DNA from: Treponema ruminis
GTDB lineage: Bacteria > Spirochaetota > Spirochaetia > Treponematales > Treponemataceae
Length of the DNA: 64,000 nt
Direction of reading: 5' to 3'
NCBI GenBank assembly: GCA_017161305.1
Contig: CP031518.1
Span: 1,054,001-1,118,000, forward strand
The position numbers were made by a program, and so were the translations under genes. Below, piece after piece: positions 37,754-51,400 of the stretch (within the stretch, counting starts at the first letter, position 1; each line of letters opens with the position of its first letter). Below the pieces are notes generated by a model. The model made no database searches. It was not told the DNA's origin and saw only the letters and a program-made list of their open reading frames with translations.

Positions 37754-37876
37754 AAAATGCATTTTCGGCAATGCGGAGTGAAAAAAGTCAGAAAATTACA
37801 AAAGATTTTTTGTGGGTTAGAGGAGTTTTTGTTTACGACGTGGATTTTATATAGTAGCCGTACCTTTTGCAAACAA

Positions 37877-38030
37877 AAAGACGGCAATAGAAGAAAATCT
37901 TTATTGCCGTATATAAAGTCGTTTATTGCAATAAAAGTAATCGTTTACGGCAATGAACAATCTCCTTTATTGAAATAAAAGAGATAATTTACAGCAATAA
38001 AAGAATTCATTCATTGCAATAAAATTGTGT
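37877..38030. repeat. Seven degenerate 22-bp tandem repeats
   Basis: Seven head-to-tail units of exactly 22 bp start at 37877, 37899, 37921, 37943, 37965, 37987 and 38009. The shared pattern is roughly TTTA(T/C)(T/G)GCAATAAAA followed by a variable end, and many units contain the self-complementary core TTATTGCAATAA. An eighth, degraded unit runs into the 3' end of Rpn copy 2. There are no spacers, so this is not a CRISPR. The 124 bp to the left (37753-37876) hold only the end of the duplicated segment and no gene. Confidence 0.7.
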
Positions 38031-38032
38031 AT

Positions 38033-38989
38033 TTACAGTAATTCTTTTGAAAGTTCATCTTTTAGCGCCAGCACCTGTTCCAGCGGCAGGGAAACTGCCT
38101 TTGCAATTTGTTCTGGAGTTCCAAGATTCATACAAAGCAGATTCTTTGCATTAGCAAGTGCATTTATGCGTTCACCTTGTTGGATTCCTTGCTTTTCGCC
38201 CTGCATGAAAGCGTACTTTTCTCTTGATATGCAGTCATGGACAAATCTCTCGTAGCCGATCTGGTTTTCCCATTCCTGCTGGTCCCGGCTCATTTGATTC
38301 AAAAGTGCTTCCGCCATGTCCATTTCCTCCTGCATTTTGGTAAGCTTATTGAGCAGAAGCCTTGCTTTCTCGTTTTCTCCTGCCATTATCAGAATAGACC
38401 AAAATTCGAGTTCTGACAACTCTGAGGCCGCCTTGTCAAAAAGCTCTTTGATTTTAGGAAGCTCTATGTAATGAATCTGTACGATGTCGCTCAACTCGGT
38501 GTGGTCGTCCCGCTCCTTGAATGTGTAGGCGTGATGGAGCTTTTTGTCCTCGATTGTCTTAAAATCCATGAACATTATCTGGTAGATGTGGGCTAGGGAA
38601 CTGTAAGGCTCGCCTGAACTTAAGGAATTGTGCGTGAGTGTAGCCGCATAGTAGATTGACCGCTTGATCTGATCGTCCTGATACATTGAATTCTGTATCT
38701 CCACATCCACCTCGCTACCATCCTCCAGCTTGCAGTGGATGTCCAGTCGCGGGAACTTTCCGTCTGTTCTGCTCGGAAGCAGTTCTGGATTCAGGACTTT
38801 TGTTTCTCTGACTTTTCGACCAATCACAGAAGAAAGCATCTTGTTCCTGCAGTAGGTTGACTCCTTGCACTCTTTCGAGAAAAAGGACTTGAACACGATG
38901 TCGTTCTTAAGGTTAAGCAGTCGTCCCTGGGCGACGGCCTGGGCTGCTTCTTTTTTGATTTCGTCACCGACAATAATCTGGTAGGTCAT
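38033..38989 (-). CDS. Rpn family recombination-promoting nuclease / PD-(D/E)XK nuclease family transposase, copy 2
   Basis: The protein has 318 aa, starting at an ATG with AGAGGT seven nt upstream. It has the same PD-(D/E)XK core as copy 1 (LDIHCKLEDGSEVDVEIQN, with Asp83, Glu97 and Gln99 conserved) and the same GEKQGIQQGERI tail, one repeat shorter. After about residue 275 the two proteins diverge (LLCMNLGTPEQIAKAVSLPLEQVL here, LLKLNKLSAEEIALCCSLPLDQIL in copy 1). Both copies read as intact. This one lies 420 bp from giant gene B on the opposite strand, and its stop lies at the edge of the 22-bp repeat array. Confidence 0.85.
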   Translation of the reverse strand: MTYQIIVGDEIKKEAAQAVAQGRLLNLKNDIVFKSFFSKECKESTYCRNKMLSSVIGRKVRETKVLNPELLPSRTDGKFPRLDIHCKLEDGSEVDVEIQNSMYQDDQIKRSIYYAATLTHNSLSSGEPYSSLAHIYQIMFMDFKTIEDKKLHHAYTFKERDDHTELSDIVQIHYIELPKIKELFDKAASELSELEFWSILIMAGENEKARLLLNKLTKMQEEMDMAEALLNQMSRDQQEWENQIGYERFVHDCISREKYAFMQGEKQGIQQGERINALANAKNLLCMNLGTPEQIAKAVSLPLEQVLALKDELSKELL

Positions 38990-38999
38990 ATTTTACCTC

Positions 39000-39089
39000 T
39001 TTTGGAAATAAATTTTTCGCAGGAGAAAGATTGTAGTGTTGTAGCGGAACACGAATCTCTCTTTTTCCTACACATATTTATTTCCAAAA
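39000..39089. repeat. Long imperfect palindrome before Rpn copy 2
   Basis: The outer arms 39000-39013 and 39076-39089 are the same perfect 14-nt inverted repeat as before copy 1, and the interior differs by a single base in the loop (T to C). The arm again abuts the ribosome site of the nuclease gene. Confidence 0.8.
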
Positions 39090-39139
39090 AAAATCGATTT
39101 TCGGCAATGCGGAGTGAAAAAAGTCAGAAAATTACAAAA

Positions 39140-39409
39140 AAATCTGCCACATCCTTATGGATGTCGATGATTGCTGGCCCATTCGCACCTTATGACCTTT
39201 AAATTAAAAATAACTTAAATTTACATTGATTTTTTTTAAGGTAGGGTTTATACTTAATTTAAGAATAACTATAATTTTCAAAAAGTATCTTAAAAGCTCT
39301 AAAATCTCTTATTTTTTGGGGATTTGAAGGCTATTAAATTGTAAATATAGGCAAGGCAAAATCTATTTTTGTCTTAATAAATATAAAAATATATTTATCG
39401 GAGTATTAC
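39140..39409. other. AT-rich gap upstream of giant gene B
   Basis: No gene or RNA is recognised in these 270 bp. The segment is very AT-rich with long T and A runs. It should contain the promoter of giant gene B, but no convincing -35/-10 pair stands out. The ribosome site GGAG lies six nt before the ATG at 39410. Confidence 0.4.
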
Positions 39410-42400
39410 ATGAAAAGATTCTTTTTTGAAAAACTTTTTGCAGGTGTATTGGCAAGTCTTTCTTTATTCGCTTTTATTTCCTGCGGTGAAGACGCTGGTC
39501 TTGGTTCCACCGTTGATACACTTCCTCCGGAGCTCTCCATCTCATATCCTCCTGATGATGCTTACGTCAAAGGCTCTTTTGTCTTTGCGGGAACTTGTTC
39601 CGATGATAAAGGCGTTACCCGTATTGAGGTTTCTGTCAAAAAACTTGAAAAAGATGGCAGTACCAAGGATTACGGCACATCGCTGGCTGATATTAAAGAT
39701 TCCCTCACATGGAGCATGGAAGTCAATAAATCCACTGATTCCGGTTTTGAGCTTCCTGATGGTATTTATAAGCTCGAAGTAACTGCCTGGGATAGGAGCG
39801 GCCGAAAATCCGGCACAATTCCTCGTCAGTTCCAGATTGACAACACGCCTCCTGTTTTTGTAATCACTAAACCTGGCGTCAACCGCAAAACTTTCCTCTC
39901 AGAAAATTCCATTTCAAAATACGGTTCTCTCTTTGCCATTGAAGGTACAATCGCCGACGACCACAGCATTGCTTCTATGGACATTACAATTTACGACAAA
40001 GATGGAAATCTCGTTGCTGAGCCATATTCTGAAAAGGATATTTCCACAACTGGCGGTACAAGCGTCACCATCGCCCGCTATATTGAGGGCGGCATCGATG
40101 AGTTAAATACCCGTTACAATGATATTTATAATGTCGGTGATGCAGATGCTTCCGGCAACAAAATCTATTCCTGCACAATCACAATTGCTGATTCTACAAA
40201 GGAATACAAAAATCCTGGCGACGGAGGCGTAGAAGGCGGCAACTCAACTTCTGTCGTTTATCTTTATGATGATATTTATGAGGACTACATGAGTGCCAAG
40301 AAGGGTGCCGGTCTTTCTGCAAACGACTTCCGCTCAGTCTTGAATGGAACTGCTACCGACGCATCATTGGCGGGTAAGGGTATCGCTACTGACGTTACCG
40401 TAGAAAAAGTCCGGGCTGCGCTCAATAAATTCGCAAAAGACACCACTAATATGGAAGATGATTCTCTTTCATTCTCCCTTAATCCAAATGCTGACCCGAC
40501 TTACAATATTTCGGGCTTTAACCTCAATTACAACGAAGCTGGCACTGCAATCGCAACCGGCACCAACAAGGCCATGGGTGAGCAGCCACTTACAATTATC
40601 GTAAGTGCCGGTCTTGACCAGGTTAACATCGATCCAAAGAGCCTCAAAGTTTACATCAAAAAGATTATTGATGCCGATAAAGCCCACATCACGAAAGATA
40701 CCCTCAACAAGAGCATTGCAAATCTCGTTACAAAAGTCAGCGAGCTTGAAATTGACCTTGCAAATGCAAATGAATCTTCTGATTCTTCCGCTCAAAAAGA
40801 AGCCGAGGCCCAGCTTAGCGTAATCGACGGCTGGAACCTCCTTCTCGACAATTCTCAGGATCCAACTCCGTCTGACAAAACCGTAACCCTTTCAACAGAA
40901 CTTCCTGCCAGCAACTACATTGAAGCCAACGCTTACTATGCAATCGTTGTAACAGGCTGTGATAAGGACGGAATCAAGCTTTCTCAGACAAAGAATTATG
41001 GTTTCATCGGTACGGTTTCTGCCGTTCCGCCAAGCGCTAGCTTCACTTCACCAAAAGACCTTGCATATTTCGCAAATTCAAAATATATCGAAGGCTCAGA
41101 GACTGACAAACTCGTATTTACGGGTACGGCTACAGAGAACAATGCCGGAATGACTTTGCGGGAAATCACTGCCACACTCACAGTTTCTGATGAAAGTTCT
41201 GGAAAGGAACTTCCTGACTCAATTCAGGTTACAATCAAGGGCGATGCAAATAATAAGTGGACAAAAGATGGCGGCTTGAGCTGTGTTTATGACGAAGAAA
41301 GTCATACAAATATCTGGACTTTCATCCCATCACTTTGCGGTGAAGCCTATCAGAAAATCATGGCGGTAAGTGAAGGCCTCATGTACCTCTACAACGTCAA
41401 CATCAAGGTAACAGGCACTTCAGCCCTTTCTTATGAAATGTCACGCAGCGTTCATATTGATACTACAAAGCCGGTCGTACAAATCACTTCAGTTTCTCCG
41501 CTTGTTTACGGCAAGGAATACTTCGGCGAGGATTCAGAATATAAGAATTACACATTCATCAACTCTTCAATCTTAATTCAGGGAAGCATCAACGAAGTCA
41601 ATCTTGAAAATGTAACATACGACGTCCGCGCAAGTGAAGATTTGACTGCCGATCTTTCTGATGAAAAATACTCAGTCCTCGGGGAAATTAAGGAATTCTA
41701 TACAAAACTCGGCGTAGAAAATTCAATTGACGGTGAATTGGGCAAAATCCGTACTCTCGACAAAAAAATCCGCACTGATCTTGTCACAAATTACTTCCTT
41801 GCTACAGGAAAAATTACAAAAGATCAGCCGATAAAAGCCCGTGTCGTCTTCCGCGCAATCGATAATGTCGGTAACGTTGGCGAATATAATTCAATCGAAA
41901 GCAATGACGGCGAAGATTTCTACATTTATCAGGAAACAAACCGCCCGAAAGTCACACTCGGAAACGCAGAACTTTCTTACAAAGATGGAGAAACTCAAAA
42001 ATCTCTGAGCGTTGATACCGAAGGCCTGAACAAAAATAACCTCACCTATGAGCACAACCTTTTCGGAACGACAAACAACAACAAGCTCTCTGTTTCATTC
42101 AGTGATGATGATTCTGTAGTTGAATATGAAATTTTCATCGCAGAAGATGGAAAAGACTTCAAAAAAGACGAAAACGGCAGGGAAATCCCATTCTATACGG
42201 CCACACCGAATAAAACTTCGGCTTCAGTCAACTGCACTCTCCCGGAAAACGAAGGCGTTTACAAGGTAAAAATCCTCGCACGAGACTTCATCCGCTCAGA
42301 TGCAATGACAGACGCAAGCGAACCGTATGGAGTCAAGGAAATCGGCCCCTTCTATATTGCGGTGGATTCCGGTGCTCCAAGCCTCAGCCTCTCTAATCCT

Positions 42401-45400
42401 CAGAACGGAGCCTTTGTCTCAAGAAGCAATGGCGTTGACGGCGGAGTCAAGGGAACTGTCTCAAAGAAGGGAACAAAAATTTCCGGCTTTATCTACCAGC
42501 TCGGTGACAAAAAGAAAACACCTCTCGTTGAACTCACAGATGCTGTAATTGACGAAGAAACACCTGTAAACGAAGTCTACAACTGGACTGGTAAAATTGC
42601 CACCATGCCGGAAGAAGGCACTAACTTCAAGCTTGAAATTACATCAATTGACGCCTACGGACAAAGCTCTACAATCATCGCAAACCTCGGAATCGATGAA
42701 GAGGCTCCGACAATCAAACTTAATCCAGATGAAGACGAAAACTTCACCGGTAGCAAAAAGATTCTTGAATCAAATTCAAACTACAACGTAAAGGAAATTG
42801 AAGGCGTAAAGGTAAACCGCTATCTTGTAAGCGGAAGCTGGTGTGATGAAAAGACAGTTGTCAATGGCGAAACTACTGAACTTATTCAGGGCACAGGAAC
42901 AAGCGAACTTTACTACGCTTATGCAACAGAAGTTGAAAACGGTGAGCCAAAGTGGTGCGCAACTCAGACTGTAGCGGGCACTGCAAAATCAACCGCCGAA
43001 ACAACATTCAACATTTATATTCCTCTCACGGAAGGTGCAAACTTCGCATACAAAGTCTGGGGTAAAGATGCCGCAGGCAACACTACAACTCCAAGCGAAG
43101 AAGCCGGTACACTGGTCAAAGGAATTATGGTTGACCTCGGCAAACCGGCAATCGAAAAAACAGCTCCTGCAAGCGTACCTCAGTACGTCAAGAATGGGGA
43201 GACACTCACAATCACAGGCAAAGCCGAAGATTCTTACGGACTCAATGAAATCATTGCCAAGGTAAAACTTGACGGTGCAGACATCGCAAGTGGAAACAAG
43301 GGCTACACATTCACAAAAACAATTGCCGAAGACAAAAAATCCGGCACATTCACAATCCAAATTGAATCAGGAGACACAAACAACGGCGCATGGACATTCG
43401 AAATCCACGCAACAGACCTTGCTGGCCGTGAATCAGGCACACTGAACTACAATACTGTGGTGGATACAAAGAAACCTGTATGGGATGCAGATTCCTTCCA
43501 GGTAAATAAAGCTCCATATGCATCTGGAACTAACCACACATGGTACAAGGCAAGTTCTCTTCCATTTGCAGGAATGTATAAAGAAGAAGGAAGTGGAATC
43601 GATCACGTCGATTATACTGTTATCAAAGCTGGTGAAACAAACGGAACTACAGAAACATTCGGAACAACAAAGGTAACTGACGAGGACGGCAATTTCACAG
43701 GTGAGGAAAGCTTCTCTGCAAACCTCGGTGAATTTGAACGAAAAGTAAACGAATCTGGAACAGTAGCAAATATCGTAAAATTCACTGCAGTTGATAAGGC
43801 TGGTAACAAGAGCGAAGAAACAACTGTTGAAATTTACATTGATACAGAAGCTCCGGCTCTTGAATCTGACATTACTGGCTCACAGTTCTCAAATACAGAA
43901 ACACCGATTGATGTAACTGGAACTTCTACGGATGATTCATCTGGAATCGCAAGTGTTGAACTTGAATTGTATGAAGACGGAAACACAAATAGAAAGGGCG
44001 AGGCAATTCCTGCAACTTCAACTGCTACGGCAGAGCAGGGGGCCTATGCTAAATGGCAAGCCTCAATCCCGGCTGCAAGATTGACAGGTCTCGAAAGTAA
44101 GCCTCACTCTGTAAAGGCAATAGTTATTGATGGCGCTGGAAATAAGACAACATTGACTATTTTCAAAATCAATGTTGATAAAGATTACCCTGTAATCACT
44201 AATATCAGCCTTACGAATACAAGCGAAAAATACAGTGTTTATCAAACAAAGGAAAAGGAAGCCGACTCTACTACTGAAATTGATACATATTATGTTCATA
44301 ACAACGATGCCAATAAATTCTCTATTTATGGCTCAATTATGGATCAGACTTCCGGTATCAAAACAATCGGATTGTATGAAGGCTCGTCTACAACACCGCT
44401 TAAGGAAGTTACATCTCTGCCGATTACAGACATTGACTTCACTGGCCGTACAGGCCTAGCAAACCTCAAGATTAAGGCTACGGATAATGCCCAAAACGTA
44501 ACAGAATTCCCTCTCGTCGTTAAATTTGACAACACTCCACCAAAGGGAATCCACGCAATTGACAAGAGCAATAAGGATATTTTCTTCCGTATCAGTGATT
44601 TGAACAACTGGAAAGTTGCAGAAATTGAACCCGGTGTATTTGAAGGCGAAATCCCGGCAAATCTTTGGGATACTGCCCTTGATGAAGACATTGGCGGTAA
44701 GTATTCTCCGACCTCATATGGCAAAAATCAGACTGTCCGCGTACGAGGCCATATTTCCGACAGAGAAAGTGGCGTTGACATGATTTATTATAAGGTCATC
44801 TCTGCCGGTACGGAAGAAATCCTTCAGGAAGATACAACCGTAACAGGAGAAACTACTGTAAAAGGTCTTAACCGTATTGCCACAGAATTCCTTGAAAATT
44901 ACAAGGATGACAATAACGGTTACTTCCGTGCAAATAAAATAGAAGAAAAGCGCATTGCATATACTTCCATCGGTGATAAAGACATGGTTTATGATACTGA
45001 TGGTAATTTAGTAGCTTTGCTTGGAAATGACGAAAGCAAGAAAAATGGTTCAGGAACAATCTTTGAAAATTATGTAAAAGATTTTGGTACCTGCTATGGT
45101 CAGGATGGTGTTACAGATTCTCTGAAGCGCTATGCCACAGTTACTACAAACTACGATAATTCGTTCACAGGCTTTAAGGACGGACACAACTACCTCATTC
45201 TTGTTGCTGTTGATAATGTCGGAAACGCAAGCATTGATTCTGTAAATGTCGTTTATGGCGGCTCAATAACAGAATACAGCAACTTCACGCTCAATGTTGA
45301 TACTGAAACACCTGAACTTCAGTCAGCGAAGTCTGGTCAGCTGCTTACAAATGGCTCTGATGATCTTAACCTTAACGGAACATTCTCTGATAATTTCTCA

Positions 45401-48400
45401 GGAGTTAAGACTATTGTTCTTGATCTCGTAAATAATAATACGAAAAAAACAGTAAAATCTTTCTCTCTTAATTCAAATTCTCCGTCTCCTAACGCAGGCT
45501 TTTTGACAACATCGGGAACATGGGATGTAACAATCAGTTCGAGTGACCTGACTGAGCTTGGTACTGCAGTCTATTCTGTAAAAGCAACCGTAACAGACCG
45601 GGCTGGCAATCAGTGGCCTCAGAGCATATTCACTATTCAGAAGGATGCTACGCCACCTGAAATCCCAAGTGTCAAGATTACACATAATTCTTCTACATAT
45701 AAGATTTACAAACCTAATGAAAACGAAGATAAATACTTTGTAAATCCAAGTGAAGGAACATTTAAAATCGAAGGTGTCGCAACGGACAATTACGGCATAG
45801 CTAAGGTAGAACTTGAAATTCCTGGCTATAGTGGTGATATCGAGCCTGTTGAGAACACTGGAACTTTCTCATTTGACGGCCTTGACCTTTCAGAATTCAC
45901 TGGAACTGGCGTAACAGTATCTTTGAAAGTTACCGATACGGCAGGCAATCCTTTCGTCGTTAAAGATTCTGACGGCAACATTCTTAAAAATTCTAAGGAA
46001 ATTGAAATTATATTCGATAAAAATTTCCCTGCTTGGAGTGATGCTGATTTCAAAATCAATGATAAGCCTTATGCTTATACAGATTCCTCAACTCACACCT
46101 GGTATAAAGATTCCCTTCTTCCATTCTCTGGCGTATTGACTGAAAATGGATGTGGAATCGAAAAAATTGATTACAAAATCATTCAGGCTGGAAAAGCTGC
46201 AAGTGATGCGTCAACAGGCTCATTCTCAACGACGGTTCTTACAGGAACTGATGCCGGAAAAGAAAAATTCCTTGTAAATCTCAGTGAATTTATTTCACGG
46301 GAAGGAACAGTCAATAATGAGTATAATGAAGTTATACTCACGGCTTATGATAGGGTTGGTAACCAAAAAGCCTATACGCCAGTCTATATTTATATCGATA
46401 CAACTCCACCAGTTGTTACAAAACAGACAACAGAAACCCTTTACTCAAATGGAGAAGGAACCCTTCCTAAGCTCACTGGAACAGCCCAGGATATCCATGC
46501 CGGATTGTCAAGCATTGTAATTTCAGTAAATGGTAAGGAAATAAAAGAAGGGGACACAACTTACGGAAGCCTCACTGTTACCAAGACAGGAGAAGAAACG
46601 ATTACAAATGATGGCGGAGAGTCTACAATTACTTATGACGAAAAATTGTGGAAGTGGGAAGTTGAAGTTAATAACGCTGCCGTATTTAACGGTGTAAGTG
46701 CCGGAAACTTCTCAGTCTCTGCAATTGTAACAGATGCAACAGGTTCGGAAAGCAAGGCTGGCAATAAAACAACAGAGTCAATCGCAACTGTTATTATGGA
46801 TGGAATTTCTCCTAAAGTGACACTCACAGCCCCAACTGATGCAAGCACTGATGACGACGGTACTCAGATTAACGGAACAATTTCTTTGACCGGTACAATT
46901 TCCGACGAAAACGTACTCCCAGAAATCGCTGTTACCGGCATTCAGTATGTTAAGGCTCCGCTTAACACTAATGGCAAAGCTAAAGAGTTTGAGAATTTGA
47001 CTGATGCTGAGAAGAATGCCCTTTCATGGACAAGTCTCACTAAAGATTCAAAAGGATCAATGGAAAATCTTGCTTTCACTGGAAACTACACCTTCACAAT
47101 AAGCGGATTTGACACAAGCAAACTCGACGACGAATCAACATATTATCTCAAGGCTGTGGCCAAGGACAGGGCCGGTAATCCAGGCTATTCTTCTGTACAG
47201 ACAGTAATAGTTTCTCAGGATTCAGACAGACCAATCCTCAAAATCACGAACATCACAGACTTGGGAGAAGCTTCAGAGCCACGCTTCGCACTTAAGTATG
47301 GAACGAAATCTCAACTTAACGCAACGGTAAGTGATGATGATGGAATTGCAGAAGTTGTTATTTCTGAAACTCCTTATACAGGTGCGTCAGGAGAAACTGC
47401 AAAAGGAGTTACGGATGCAAATCAGCTTCCAACTGTAAAATTCACTCCGGAAGAAGATAATAATAAGGGTAAAAACGTAGATGGTGAAAAGAAAATCTAT
47501 GTCTATATTAAGGATACGGCTGGAAATAAATTCTATACGACTTACACAAATACAACTGATTCGACTAAAACATATCTCGGTTTACCGAAAATCCGTGTAG
47601 GCGAAGATACACTATTCTATACAGCACCGAATAATGCCGGTAATACTGCCTGTGCAAAAGAATTCTCTTACAACTCAGACTCAAATTCTCCGACTGTAGG
47701 TGATATTCTGGCTCTGGCATATGAGGCTGATGGAATAACCGCGAACGGTGGACTTAAGGTAGATGACAATGGTAATCCAATAAAATTAAATGGCACGGAT
47801 GTTTATGACCAGTTAGAAACTGTCAGTGCCAGCTACACAGTTGGCGGAACTAAAAAGCAGAAAGTTAAATTTGAAATCACTGCAAATGACGCTAGCGGTA
47901 TCGCTGGAATCACGCTTGAAGTAAGCTACAAGAAGGATGGAACTTCCGTAACGGATAAATACCGTCCGACTGCACCTGCAAGTGGAACAGATGCACTTGC
48001 AACAATTTTGGGAAATACAGAACTTGTTAATTACACACAAAGTGGAACTTCAGTTGTCGAGGACTTCACGGTTAACGGAGTTACTGTTCCGGGACTGCGA
48101 TGGACAACAGAACTTATTTCTCTCGCTGGCATTGATACTGGAAGTATAACTCTCAAGGTGATTCCTTATGATAAACTCAGTCTCGTTGGTAACGGAAACA
48201 TTACGTTTACGGTTGATAATTCTGGACCTGAAATCAAAATACCAAGCCCAGATCCTATGGAAGAAGTTACTGGAACTGTAACTGTTTCAAGTACATCTAC
48301 TGATGTTGGTGGCTCTAAAACACATTCGACAATGTGGCTCATTCCTACAATTGAGCAGCAAGGTACATCAGAATCAACACTCTGTACTACGGCAGCCTGG

Positions 48401-51400
48401 CTTGATACAGGTTACACCTCAAAATCAACGGCATCTTCATGGGCATTCGAACTTGCTTCTGATATAATCGGAAAATATGATTCCAATAGCTATGCAAAAA
48501 GCATTAATGATGGAGTTTACACTCTGCCATTCTATATTCGTTCCGAGGATGAGCTTGGAAATTACACAATAAAAACTGATTACACAATCAAGCATAATCC
48601 TGATGCAGACAGACCTAGAACTTCAATCAGTTACCCGGATAAAACAGGAACTTCCTCTGCAGGAACTGTTTTGGGTGGAACAATTCGTGTTACAGGAAGC
48701 TCAATAATTGATGCGTCTGCAGAAGCTTCTGTAAAAGCCGTTTATCTTCAGATTGCAACAGCTGATTCGGATGGAATTTTCAAATTCGACAGTAGTGACA
48801 AAACAACAGTCTCTAATGCTGTAAATAAAGAAGGTGAAATAAACGTAGGCGGCTATGGCTACACAGTTTATGATAAAGATTCTGCAAAAACAGATTTGGG
48901 ATTCGACGCAGATCATAACCTGTTGTTTGTAGATTCAACTGCAGCATCTGACTGGTGGGGCGTAAAAGCAAACAAAACAACTTCATGGAATATTTCTCTT
49001 AACGAAAACAGCGAAATGGATCCAGCTTCTGGAAAAACGAGAAGAATTGCCATCAGAGCCTGTGCAATCAACTCAAACGGAAAAGTTGGTGCCTGGTCAG
49101 AGGTATACTATATAGACGTTGATGCGACTGCACCAACACAGACTGCAACATTGCGCCAGTTTGCAAGTGGATCAGATATTTCGACAGATTTGACAAATGC
49201 CAGTGCAATAAGAAAGTACGAAAGTGAAATGTATCTCAAAGGCGACTGGTATCTTACGGTTGAGCTTAATGATGAAAGTTCAATTCATGGATATACGGTT
49301 AAGAAGGGCGGCGTGCTTCTTGAAGAAGGGGAATATACTGAGTCCGTAAAGACCTACAGGTATAAAGATGATTCAATCGATACTACTGGAACTGCAGCCT
49401 CTGAATCAAATCCGATTGTAAATGTTTCTAAGACTCTCTTTATTCCTGTCGACATAAGTGCTTCGAACGTTAAGTATACTGTAAGTGTTACTGATACCGA
49501 AACAAACGGACACACAATCAACGCAACTTACAACCTTAATATTGACAATAAGGCTCCTGAAATTAAGAAAGTCTTCAACGGCTCTGACAGTGAAAAATCG
49601 CCGGAAATTACTGCAAATTATAATATTGCAGATTCCGACTACACATTTATCCTCGGCGGCAAAGTTGATGAAGACGGCTCTGGATTTGAAAGTGCTGTAT
49701 TCTATTTTGTCAGGGAAGGTGCTTCTTATGGAAGACAGACGGTTCTCGATCCTTTGTGGGTAAAATCATCAAGTGATACAGGTACTGCCGGCTCAAAGGC
49801 TTATTTGTATGAAACGAAAACTGTATCTGGAAAAGACCTTGATGATTCTACTAAGCCGATTCTCACAAAGCGTACATTCACTCAGGATGATACACATTCT
49901 TACTGTCTCTGGGCTCTTGCAGTTTCTGGAACAATGAAAGCTGACGGTTACACATTTGAAGCCTCATCTTCTCTTGCCTCAAACAAACATATTCGTGCAG
50001 GCGGATTGATAGAAGTCGGCGGTATTTTGCGAAAGATTGATTCTGTAAATGGAACGACCGTAAAATTTGAGACAAGCACAGGTGTCACATCTGACACTAG
50101 TACAATAGCTTATTTCCCTTATGCACAGGTCGTTGACAACACAGGAAAAGAAAAAAATGCTTCTGTTTCTTTAAATCCTTTCACAGTTAATAGTGACGAT
50201 GGGGATGGAATGCCAGAAGAAGTAAGTGGCTCTAAGACAAACGGCTTTACATGGAACGCAACAATTCACTCAACAAATATGCCTGACGGTCCTGCAAAAC
50301 TTGTAGTTCTTGCATTCGATAAGGCTGGCAATGTTAGCGGAACTTCATATGAAGTCAATGTCGTGAACTCAGCTCCTAGACTTGCAAAAGTATTCCTCGG
50401 AACAGACTTGAACTCAAACAATATCTGGGCAAAAGATGAATTTGTAGCTTATAACCTCTACAATGCAAACGCTTCTCATGGAATTGATAACACTGAAGTG
50501 AAAGCTACCGTTTCAATCGAAACTTCAAAATACGAAAGTAAAGCTGCCTTCCAGGTTAAGGATAAACTTGCTGTAATCCCAGAAATTGTAGGTGGAAATG
50601 GAGACATTATTCTTATTTATAAGAATGGGGCAACCACGACTGACGCCGTTCCAAGCAGTGGAACAGGAGCAGGAATCAGAGCAAGCTCAAATGCTAAAGT
50701 AAGTTCTGAGGAAGGTGCAGATTTCATTACGAAATTGATTACTTCAACAAATCGAATCGGAACCGTAATTTACAACAATAAAGAGACAGATACTAGTCTT
50801 TTGGGATTTACTCTTACAAGCAAGCAGGTTGCAGGTCTTGAGGATACAGGAAATCTTTCTGCGACAAACGGAAATAAAACAGGCGTAAATGCTTCGTTCA
50901 CATTCTGGGACAGCACGGAAGAAAAAGAGGCTGGCATAGACAGCCAGAACTGTGTTCTCCATATCTCTGACCTTACCCTTGCCCTTGTGGATAATGTAAG
51001 ACCAGAAGCAAAAATCAGACCGTTCTATTGGAACAGTGAAAGCAACAACAGCCTGTACCAAAACAAACATGAAAACGGACACATTGAGCTTGAAAAAGAC
51101 CTGTCGGATTCTATATTCAATGGAACTGGTGAATTTGATAAGGATCCGAAAGTCTCCGGAAAAGTTGTTCTTACCGGTACTTTGTATGACAACAAGATGC
51201 TCAAATCCGTACAGGTAAAAATGAGCGGATTTAAATTCGGCTCAACTGCTGGTGCTTATAAAACTCTTGCAACGTATACGGCGGGAACAGGCTGGTCGGC
51301 AAAAGAAACTAAAAAGAATGGCTCTCTTGGAACAGACGGCTATGAATTCTACATTGATTCAGACTCTCTTGATCAGGGCGGTCACACGGCAAACTGGGTT

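Larger units (their letters stand above)
36672..37803 (-). repeat. Direct repeat unit A (Rpn gene plus upstream palindrome)
   Basis: This segment is repeated in the same orientation at 38033-39139. Similarity is strong from about 36808 to 37803, covering the nuclease core, ribosome site, palindrome and about 50 bp beyond, while the 3' tail of the gene has diverged. Identical stretches alternate with clearly diverged ones, suggesting duplication followed by gene conversion. Confidence 0.85.
38033..39139 (-). repeat. Direct repeat unit B (Rpn gene plus upstream palindrome)
   Basis: This is the partner of unit A at 36672-37803 in the same orientation, with strong similarity from about 38158 to 39139. 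The similarity stops abruptly after a shared run ending in ATTACAAAA, beyond which the two flanks are unrelated. Confidence 0.85.

Noticed and set aside
37877-38030. CRISPR array
   Set aside because: The units are head to tail without spacers, only 22 bp long and degenerate, and no cas genes are present.
36672-39139. Composite transposon or insertion sequence built from the two Rpn genes
   Set aside because: The Rpn family is called transposase-like, but no target-site duplication or terminal inverted repeats bounding the whole unit were seen; the palindromes lie only upstream of each gene.
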